NCBI RefSeq assembly: GCF_004765605.1
Contig: NZ_SRLC01000002.1
Location: 1,488,001 to 1,552,000, forward strand
Reading direction: 5' to 3'
From: Hymenobacter aquaticus
Lineage (GTDB): Bacteria; Bacteroidota; Bacteroidia; Cytophagales; Hymenobacteraceae
DNA length: 64,000 nt
A program made the translations under genes and the position numbers. Positions 58,602 through 64,000 of the stretch are shown here, piece by piece. The first letter of the stretch is position 1, and each line of letters opens with the position of its first letter. The notes below the pieces were generated by a model that was not told where the DNA came from, did no database searches, and worked only from the letters and a program-made list of their open reading frames with translations.

Positions 58602-59099
58602 ATGGACCAAAAAGTGCTAGTTCTCAATGGCGACTACACCGCCATTACGCTGTGCAGCGTGCAGAAGGCTTTCGTGCTACTCTTCCTCGACAAAGCCGAG
58701 ATGATAGCCAAGTCGGACCACGGGGTGCTGCGGACCATTTCCTCTGCCTATCCCAAGCCCAGCATCATCCGGTTGCAGCGCTACGTGCGCGTGCCCTACA
58801 AAGGCATTGCCCTGAGCCGGCACAACATTATGAAGCGGGACCATTTCGAGTGCCAGTATTGCGGCTCGACCAAAAACCTGACCCTGGACCACGTGCTGCC
58901 CCGCTCCCGCGGCGGCGAGTCGTCGTGGACGAACCTGCTGACGGCCTGTGCCCGCTGCAACCACGCCAAGGGCCACCGCACGCCGCACGAGGCCGGCCTG
59001 ACCATCCGGCAGACGCCCAAGAAGCCCACGCTGTCCGGTTTCCTCAGGCTCAGCGCCGGCACCATCGACCAAAACTGGCACGCGTATCTGACCAACTAA
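58602..59099 (+). CDS. HNH endonuclease family protein
   Basis: The 165-residue protein has an N-terminal domain (about 1-75, VLVLNGDYTAITLCSVQKAF) common to a conserved bacterial HNH group, then an HNH domain. Zinc ligands are Cys84/Cys87 (CQYC) and Cys116/Cys119 (CARC). The catalytic segment is LDHVLPRSRGG (about 95-105), and N111 and the N120-H121 pair follow. No toxin-immunity or mobile-element partners are adjacent, and this group is widespread in chromosomes, so a housekeeping role is more likely than homing. Confidence 0.9.
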   Translation: MDQKVLVLNGDYTAITLCSVQKAFVLLFLDKAEMIAKSDHGVLRTISSAYPKPSIIRLQRYVRVPYKGIALSRHNIMKRDHFECQYCGSTKNLTLDHVLPRSRGGESSWTNLLTACARCNHAKGHRTPHEAGLTIRQTPKKPTLSGFLRLSAGTIDQNWHAYLTN

Positions 59100-59100
59100 C

Positions 59101-59131
59101 GCCGGGAGCAGCAGCTTCCGGCTTTTTTTTG
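59101..59131 (+). terminator. Terminator after the HNH gene
   Basis: GCCGG and CCGGC, with an inner GAGCAGCAGCTT loop that can extend the stem, are followed by eight T. It starts 2 bases after the stop codon. Confidence 0.8.
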
Positions 59132-59306
59132 CTCAATTACCAGCTGTTACGCAGGCATGGAAAGAGATTCGCTAAAAAAGCCGCCTGGCATCTAAGTGGC
59201 AGATAAGCAGCCGGAAAGCTGGAGTTCGGGGCAAGACGGGCGGTCCGGAATTGTACAAAATGCGGGGCTAACGCACCAATTGCGCAAGCACTGCTGTTAA
59301 GTACAA

Positions 59307-59314
59307 TATCTTTG
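59307..59314 (+). promoter_or_regulatory. -7 box for the first desaturase gene
   Basis: TATCTTTG followed by CGGC is an exact TAnnTTTG match, 25 bases before the ATG at 59339. No good -33 element is found at the usual spacing. Confidence 0.5.
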
Positions 59315-59338
59315 CGGCAGTCCACCCACCCCCGTTTC

Positions 59339-60406
59339 ATGTCAGCAGTACCCAAGTTTGCGGCTTCCCGCTCTTTTCATACCGAGTTAAAAAACCGCAT
59401 CAACGCCTACTTCGAGGAATCGGGGAAGGAGCAGACCGGCACCGCCAGCCTGTTCGTGAAGGCCATCGTGCTGACCGTGGCCTTCGTGGCGCTGTACGTG
59501 CACGTCGTGTTTTTTACGCCCTCGGCGCTGCTGGCCGTGCTGGAATGTGCCCTGATGGGGGCCGTAGGGTCGGCCATTGGCTTCAACGTGATGCACGACG
59601 GGGCCCACGGCTCGTTCAGCAAGTCGAAGTGGGTGAATCAGTTTGCGGCCTTTACCCTCAACGTGATGGGCGGCAACAGCTTTATGTGGAACATGAAGCA
59701 CAACCTGATCCACCACATGTACACCAACGTGGACGGCTTCGACGACGACATTGACGCCCAGCCCTGGCTGCGCCTGAGCTCGACCCAGCCGCGCCACCGC
59801 TTCCACCGGTTTCAGCACCTCTACTTCTGGTTTTTCTACGCCCTGCTCTTCATTGCCTGGATTTTCTTCATGGACTACCAGAAGTATTTCAAGGGCAAGA
59901 TCGGGGAGGTGCCGATTAAGAAAATGACGGCCACCGACCAGGGCGTGTTCTGGGGATTCAAGGCCCTGCACCTGCTGCTGTTTATGGCCCTGCCGATTTA
60001 TCTGGTCGGCTTCTGGGCCTGGCTGGTGGGCTTCGTCGTGTTTGGCTGCGTGGCGGGCTTCTGCCTGAGCCTCGTGTTTCAGCTGGCCCACACCGTGGAG
60101 CACGCCGCCTTCCCGATGCCCCACGAAACGACCAACAAGCTGGAAGACGAGTGGGCCATCCACCAGATCAAAACCACGGCTAACTTCGCCACCGACAACA
60201 AGGTTATCAGTTGGCTGGTCGGGGGCCTGAACTTCCAGGTCGAGCACCACCTGTTCCCCAAGATTTCGCACGTGCACTACCCCGAAATCAGCAAGATCAT
60301 CAAGCAGATGTGCCAGGAGTTTGGCGTGACTTATAACGAATACCCCAAGATGCGCTACGCCGTGGCTTCTCACGTGTCGTTTCTGCGCCAGATGGGCCGC
60401 GCCTAA
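59339..60406 (+). CDS. Membrane fatty acid desaturase (copy 1)
   Basis: This 355-residue membrane di-iron desaturase has three histidine boxes: HDGAH (86-90), HNLIHH (121-126) and QVEHH (300-304). Gln as the first residue of box 3 is typical of front-end and linoleoyl-CoA-type desaturases, but the usual cytochrome b5 domain is absent. About four to six helices are present. It should introduce a double bond into acyl chains of membrane lipids. The next gene is a close paralogue, so the pair arose by tandem duplication. Confidence 0.92.
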   Translation: MSAVPKFAASRSFHTELKNRINAYFEESGKEQTGTASLFVKAIVLTVAFVALYVHVVFFTPSALLAVLECALMGAVGSAIGFNVMHDGAHGSFSKSKWVNQFAAFTLNVMGGNSFMWNMKHNLIHHMYTNVDGFDDDIDAQPWLRLSSTQPRHRFHRFQHLYFWFFYALLFIAWIFFMDYQKYFKGKIGEVPIKKMTATDQGVFWGFKALHLLLFMALPIYLVGFWAWLVGFVVFGCVAGFCLSLVFQLAHTVEHAAFPMPHETTNKLEDEWAIHQIKTTANFATDNKVISWLVGGLNFQVEHHLFPKISHVHYPEISKIIKQMCQEFGVTYNEYPKMRYAVASHVSFLRQMGRA

Positions 60407-60613
60407 GCTTCCCCGCCGGCTCGCCGGCGTAACGCGCCAAGGCCGGGTAGCAAACCAAACGCCCGGCTTTGTCGTTGATACTGTTGAACTTCCCAGTACG
60501 AGTAGAGTAGATATCCGCAAGGTGTGGACGTCAGAATAAGTGCCGGAGGCCGTGGCCTCGGCGCTGACCCCGGTTGCCCACCAGCCGGGGTTGCACAGCC
60601 CATTTCCTTGTTG
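60407..60613 (+). other. Gap between the desaturases, with hairpins
   Basis: GCCGGG (60442-60447) and CCCGGC (60462-60467) followed by TTTG form a terminator-like stem for copy 1. Closer to copy 2, a short GAGGCC/GGCCTC palindrome (about 60546-60559) and CCCCGG (60568-60573) with CCGGGG (60585-60590) could fold in the leader of the second gene. Confidence 0.5.
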
Positions 60614-61681
60614 ATGTCCCTTCCCAAGTTTGCTCCTCCGCGTAACTTTTACGCCGAGTTACGAGCCCGTACCAACCAATATTTCGAAGACGCCGGCAAG
60701 GCCAGCACTGGCGGGTACCGCATCTTCAGCAAGGCCCTGCTGCTGACTTCCGCCTTCGTGCTGCTCTACGTGCACTTGGTGTTCTTCACGCCCGCCACGG
60801 CCCTGGCCCTGCTCGAATGCGTGCTGCTGGGCGGCGTTATTTCGGCCATCGGCTTCAACGTGATGCACGACGGGGCCCACGGCTCGTTCAGCAGCAACAA
60901 GTGGCTCAACCACTTCGCGGCCTTTACCCTCAACATTCTGGGGGGCAGCAGCTACATGTGGAACGCCAAGCACAACGTGGTGCACCACATGTACACCAAC
61001 ATCGAGGGCGCCGACGACGACATCGACATCCGGCCCTGGATGCGCATGAGCGTGGGCCAGCCCCGCCACAAGCTGCACCGGTTCCAGCACCTGTATTTCT
61101 GGTTTCTGTACTGCATGCTCTACATCTCCTGGATTTTCGTGATGGACTACCAGAAGTACTTCACCAAGAAAATCGGGGCCATGCCGCTCAAGAAGATGGA
61201 TACCACCGACCACCTCATCTTCTGGGGCTTTAAGGTGCTGAACCTGTTCCTCTACATTGCCCTGCCGATTTATACCGTCGGTTTCCTGGGCTGGCTGGCG
61301 GGTTTTGCCGTCACGACCTGCTTTGCGGGCCTGGTGCTGAGCCTGGTGTTCCAGCTGGCGCACACCGTCGAGCACACGGCCTTCCCCGTGCCCCACGAAA
61401 CGACCGGCAAAATGGAGGACGAGTGGGCCATTCACCAGATCAAGACCACCGCTAACTTCGCCACCAACAACCGCCTGATCAGCTGGCTGGTGGGCGGCCT
61501 GAACTTCCAGGTCGAGCACCATTTGTTTCCCAAGATTTCGCACGTGCATTACCCGGCCATCAGCAAGATCATTAAGCAGATGTGCGGTGAATACGGCGTG
61601 GAGTACATCGAGTACCCCAAGATGCGCTCCGCCGTGGCTTCCCACGTGTCGTTCCTGCGCCAGATGGGCCGCGCTGCCTAA
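60614..61681 (+). CDS. Membrane fatty acid desaturase (copy 2)
   Basis: This 355-residue paralogue of the preceding gene has the same length and the same three histidine boxes (HDGAH, HNVVHH and QVEHH). The longest identical stretches include GLNFQVEHHLFPKISHVHYP and the C-terminal VASHVSFLRQMGRA. Divergence is greatest in the first 45 residues and around 190-215, so the two may differ in substrate or regulation. I chose ATG 60614; the frame is open from 60524 across the leader hairpins. Confidence 0.92.
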   Translation: MSLPKFAPPRNFYAELRARTNQYFEDAGKASTGGYRIFSKALLLTSAFVLLYVHLVFFTPATALALLECVLLGGVISAIGFNVMHDGAHGSFSSNKWLNHFAAFTLNILGGSSYMWNAKHNVVHHMYTNIEGADDDIDIRPWMRMSVGQPRHKLHRFQHLYFWFLYCMLYISWIFVMDYQKYFTKKIGAMPLKKMDTTDHLIFWGFKVLNLFLYIALPIYTVGFLGWLAGFAVTTCFAGLVLSLVFQLAHTVEHTAFPVPHETTGKMEDEWAIHQIKTTANFATNNRLISWLVGGLNFQVEHHLFPKISHVHYPAISKIIKQMCGEYGVEYIEYPKMRSAVASHVSFLRQMGRAA

Positions 61682-61704
61682 GCGTTTGGTGTTACCCTGC
61701 TAAT

Positions 61705-61735
61705 AAAAAAGGCCCGCTCAACGAGCGGGCCTTTT
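61705..61735. terminator. Bidirectional terminator after the desaturases
   Basis: AAAAGGCCCGCTC and GAGCGGGCCTTTT form a perfect stem with a short AAC loop, between the convergent desaturase and hydrolase genes. Confidence 0.92.
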
Positions 61736-61765
61736 CTGTGATTATGCAATACGAATCAAGTAGCC

Positions 61766-62641
61766 TTAGAAGGCCGAAGCGGAAGAGGCCGTACCGGCGG
61801 CCGCCTGCACGCCGATAAAGTTCAGCAGGTCCTTGTTCAGTCGGTCTTTCTCCGTCACGAACAGGCCGTGCGGCGCGCCGTCGTACTCAATGTACTGGGC
61901 GTGCGGCACGTACTGCGTCATGCGCTGCCCGCTCACTTTGTGGGGCACCGTATCGTCGCTGGTACCGTGAATGACGAGCGTGGGGACTTTGATGCCCTGC
62001 AGATCCTGGCGGAAATCGGTGGCGGCAAAGGCGTACACGTCCTGCTCCGTGGCCCGGGGCGAGGCAATCTGGCACAGGGCCTGCATCCAGTCCAGCGTGG
62101 CCTGGCTCACGGGGTGGCTGATAACGCCCACGCCGTAGAACTTCTTGCCGAAGGTGGCCAGGAAGTCGAACCGGTCTTTGCGGATGCCTTCCACCATCTC
62201 ATCGAACACCTTCTTGGGAGCCCCGTCGGGGTTGTCGTCGGTTTGCAGCAGGAAGGGCGTCACGGCCGATACGAAGGCTACGCGGCCCACCCGGGCCCCG
62301 CCGTGGCGGCTCATGTAGCGGGCTATTTCGCCGCCGCCCATCGAGAAGCCGACCAGCGTCACGTCCTGCAGATCCAACTCGTCGAGCACGGCTTTCAGGT
62401 CGTCGGCCAGCGTGTCGTAGTCGTGGCCTTCCCAGGTTTTGCTCGACTGGCCGAAGCCGCGGCGGGTGTAGGCAATAACGCGGTTGCCGTGCTTGGGCAG
62501 CTCGGCCAGCTGGTACTCCCACATTTCGTAGGAAGCGGGCCAGCCGTGAATCAAAACGACGGGGTTGCCCTGGCCCTGGTCGGTGTAGTGCAGTTTAACG
62601 TCGTGGCCATTGGCATCTTTGCCGGCGGTGATGTAACTCAT
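61766..62641 (-). CDS. Alpha/beta hydrolase, non-heme haloperoxidase-like
   Basis: The 291-residue protein has the oxyanion-hole motif HGWPAS (about 34-39) and the nucleophile elbow GFSMGGGE (about 98-105). The acid is in HGTSDDTVP (about 225) and the histidine in DGAPHGLF (about 255). It is closest in pattern to the non-heme chloroperoxidase/arylesterase group. The substrate is unknown. No signal peptide is present. The last 15 residues are an Ala/Ser tail (AAAGTASSASAF). Confidence 0.9.
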   Translation of the reverse strand: MSYITAGKDANGHDVKLHYTDQGQGNPVVLIHGWPASYEMWEYQLAELPKHGNRVIAYTRRGFGQSSKTWEGHDYDTLADDLKAVLDELDLQDVTLVGFSMGGGEIARYMSRHGGARVGRVAFVSAVTPFLLQTDDNPDGAPKKVFDEMVEGIRKDRFDFLATFGKKFYGVGVISHPVSQATLDWMQALCQIASPRATEQDVYAFAATDFRQDLQGIKVPTLVIHGTSDDTVPHKVSGQRMTQYVPHAQYIEYDGAPHGLFVTEKDRLNKDLLNFIGVQAAAGTASSASAF

Positions 62642-62743
62642 GGGAATAGGGGTGTAGATGGTTGCAGAACACTGTTGGCGAATGTTTACTGCCCGCTTCC
62701 TCCCTGAGTTACGGCTAGGCTTGCGGCGTCAGGAAGCCCGAAA

Positions 62744-62765
62744 CGGCTTTTACTCTATAAAGCCG
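62744..62765 (-). terminator. Hairpin after the lipoprotein gene
   Basis: CGGCTTT (62744-62750) and AAAGCCG (62759-62765) form a 7-bp stem with an 8-base loop. On the minus strand it is followed by TTTC, a weak T run, about 90 bases after the lipoprotein stop. Confidence 0.4.
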
Positions 62766-62852
62766 AAAGCCCAGCCGTTGAACTCCAGCTACAGCCCGAC
62801 GAAATATTATTTAGCCCTCTGTTGTTTTTACCCAGTTCCAACTAGCCCCACA

Positions 62853-63452
62853 TTACGCCACCCACAGGCCACGCCGCTGAATAATTACCCAGCGGCCTTG
62901 TTGTTTTTGGGCAAGTAGCAGCGTGCCTTCCGCACAGTCCTCACCGCAGGCCAGGGAGTGCACAAAGCAAGCTTCGGTGAAGTCGCGGTTGAAAATAATC
63001 CGGGAAAGCCCAATTCCGACGAATGGCTGCGGCAAGTGGTCTGAACGCCGAACGGTTACCACCTGAAAACCCCGTTGTTTGATCAGGGCAACTACGATAG
63101 TCGGCAGAGCAACTGTTTCGGTCAGTGAGTCATTGTGGACTTTTAGCAGGTGTCTCTGCGCGGCTGGATCTGCTTTGCCAATTCCTATTGTGCGGTGGCG
63201 AGGCCAATGACTTTTCTTGCCGTAGAGCGAATCGGCGACGTACAGCGGTATGCCAACCGTATCAGTCACCTGAGCACCTGGCAGTGGCGGAAGCGGCATT
63301 CGATGAGCCGCAATGATTTCGTCAAACAGATCAACGAGCACCTGGGCCTCCTGCTGGCGGTAATAGGCTGGGTCAGGTCCGCTCGTATCCGGGGCCTTTT
63401 GGCAAGCGCCACTTAGCATAACCAATGCGCCAATCATCAGCCAGTTTTTCAT
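62853..63452 (-). CDS. Predicted lipoprotein, function unknown
   Basis: The 199-residue protein starts KNWLMIGALVMLSGACQK, a lipoprotein signal with Cys17. The body has a helical part (YYRQQEAQVLVDLFDEIIAAH) and several beta strands near the end (LLLAQKQQGRWVIIQRRGLWV). Two cysteines (FVHSLACGEDCAEG, about 168-172) may pair. I do not recognise a family. It is a single minus-strand gene divergent from rpsA, with TACTTTG only a few bases before its ATG. Confidence 0.75.
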   Translation of the reverse strand: MKNWLMIGALVMLSGACQKAPDTSGPDPAYYRQQEAQVLVDLFDEIIAAHRMPLPPLPGAQVTDTVGIPLYVADSLYGKKSHWPRHRTIGIGKADPAAQRHLLKVHNDSLTETVALPTIVVALIKQRGFQVVTVRRSDHLPQPFVGIGLSRIIFNRDFTEACFVHSLACGEDCAEGTLLLAQKQQGRWVIIQRRGLWVA

Positions 63453-63511
63453 GCCCGCAAAGTAGTGCTTTCCAAGTGCTTCGGTCTCTGGGAAACTTGC
63501 CTATCATTCCG

Positions 63512-63519
63512 TATCTTTG
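63512..63519 (+). promoter_or_regulatory. -7 box of the rpsA promoter
   Basis: TATCTTTG followed by CCGCCCC is an exact TAnnTTTG match with the common GC-rich initial region. Transcription would begin near 63526, giving a leader of about 100 bases before the rpsA ATG. Confidence 0.5.
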
Positions 63520-63522
63520 CCG

Positions 63523-63620
63523 CCCCGCCAGGGTGGCGGGGTCTGAGGCTGAGCTTCAGGAAGTTACTCATAACGCGGACCCGGATTTGATCCTAGGCCG
63601 GCCGTGTATAGTAGGATCAA
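63523..63620 (+). promoter_or_regulatory. Structured rpsA leader
   Basis: Three potential hairpins lie between the -7 box and the ATG: CCCCGCC/GGCGGGG (about 63523-63541), CTGA...TCAG with inner GCT/AGC (63543-63559), and TTGATCCTA (63587-63595) with TAGGATCAA (63612-63620). The last is a perfect 9-bp pair that ends 8 bases before the start codon. Confidence 0.55.
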
Positions 63621-63628
63621 CCAGTATT

Positions 63629-64000
63629 ATGGCAGTAGAAGTAGTAGACAACTTCGATTGGGACAACGTCGGAGCTTCGCAGTTCGGTGGTAACTATACC
63701 GCTGAGCAGCGCGCCGAGATGGAGCAGATGTACGGCGACACGCTGACGACTGTGCAGGAAGAAGAAGTGGTGAAAGGTACCGTAGTTGGTATCACCGACC
63801 GCGACGTTATCCTGAACATCGGCTTCAAGTCGGACGGCCTGGTGCCCCTGTCGGAATTCCGCGACCTGACCGACCTCAAAATCGGTGACCAGGTGGAGGT
63901 ATTCATCGAAGACCAGGAAGATTCCAACGGTCAGCTGATCCTGAGCCGCAAGAAGGCCAAGATCAAGCAGGCCTGGAAGTCGATTTACGACGCGCTGGAG
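63629..64000 (+). CDS. rpsA: 30S ribosomal protein S1 (5' part)
   Basis: The first 124 codons are visible and the gene runs off the window. An acidic N-terminus (VEVVDNFDWDNVGASQF) is followed by the first S1 OB-fold repeat. This contains VVKGTVVGITDRDVILNIGFKSDGLVPLSEF, written here in parts as KGTVVGITDRDVILNIG and SDGLVPLSEFRDL, then LSRKKAKIKQAW. In Bacteroidota, where Shine-Dalgarno sequences are rare, S1 and A-rich leaders are thought to matter more for initiation. The leader upstream is structured. Confidence 0.95.
   Translation, partial: MAVEVVDNFDWDNVGASQFGGNYTAEQRAEMEQMYGDTLTTVQEEEVVKGTVVGITDRDVILNIGFKSDGLVPLSEFRDLTDLKIGDQVEVFIEDQEDSNGQLILSRKKAKIKQAWKSIYDALE

Overview
This 64 kb window is chromosomal DNA from a GC-rich member of the Bacteroidota, most likely a Hymenobacter-like member of the Cytophagales. 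The pointers are an alternative complex III (Act) locus joined to an aa3-type oxidase, a T9SS type A sorting domain, TAnnTTTG promoter boxes, very few Shine-Dalgarno sequences, and Bacteroidota families such as DUF3098, DUF4394 and DUF983. I saw no tRNA, rRNA, CRISPR array, transposase or prophage. The genus is inferred from this content, not from a search.

Layout. 1-13.2 kb (+): one respiratory locus with actB (3' end), actC, actD, actE, actF, coxB, coxA, heme A and heme O synthases, two subunit III genes, subunit IV, a Sco copper chaperone, DUF420, an 80-residue CxxC membrane protein and DUF983. Together they encode a quinol:electron-acceptor complex, its terminal oxidase and most of the cofactor and copper assembly steps. 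13.2-20.7 kb (+): a large NtrY-like histidine kinase and a 1174-residue predicted outer-membrane protein. 20.9-25 kb: a GH20 hexosaminidase (-) and a GT-C-like membrane protein (+). 25-32.6 kb: a conserved envelope cluster of DUF58, MoxR, DUF4350, DUF4129, a membrane protein and SpoIIM (all -), with a divergent RDD gene. 32.7-39.1 kb (-): a duplicated-DUF4394 T9SS protein, an SDR oxidoreductase, and a TolC/DUF4956/HlyD set with no pump. 39.6-46.2 kb: a HelD-like helicase (+), a GNAT-nitrilase fusion, a secreted unknown, and scoB/scoA. 46.4-55.1 kb (-): ribF, truB, uppP, DUF3098, ftsX and tamB. 55.3-64 kb: tsaD, smpB, a C40 peptidase, an HNH nuclease and two tandem desaturases (+), an alpha/beta hydrolase and a lipoprotein (-), and the start of rpsA (+).

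The strongest unexplained signal is intergenic. At nine places, always between two genes pointing the same way, the gap is filled by an element built from a short repeated word and, in seven of the nine, a second arm carrying its reverse complement. Each element uses its own word. The G-containing arm follows the upstream stop codon and the C-containing arm runs up to, or close to, the next start codon. Base pairing would therefore put the downstream translation start in or beside a stem. A second class, at 41704-41845 and 46320-46414, has nested palindromes whose inner stems differ by compensating changes. I know of no formal description of the first class, but I could not search for one.
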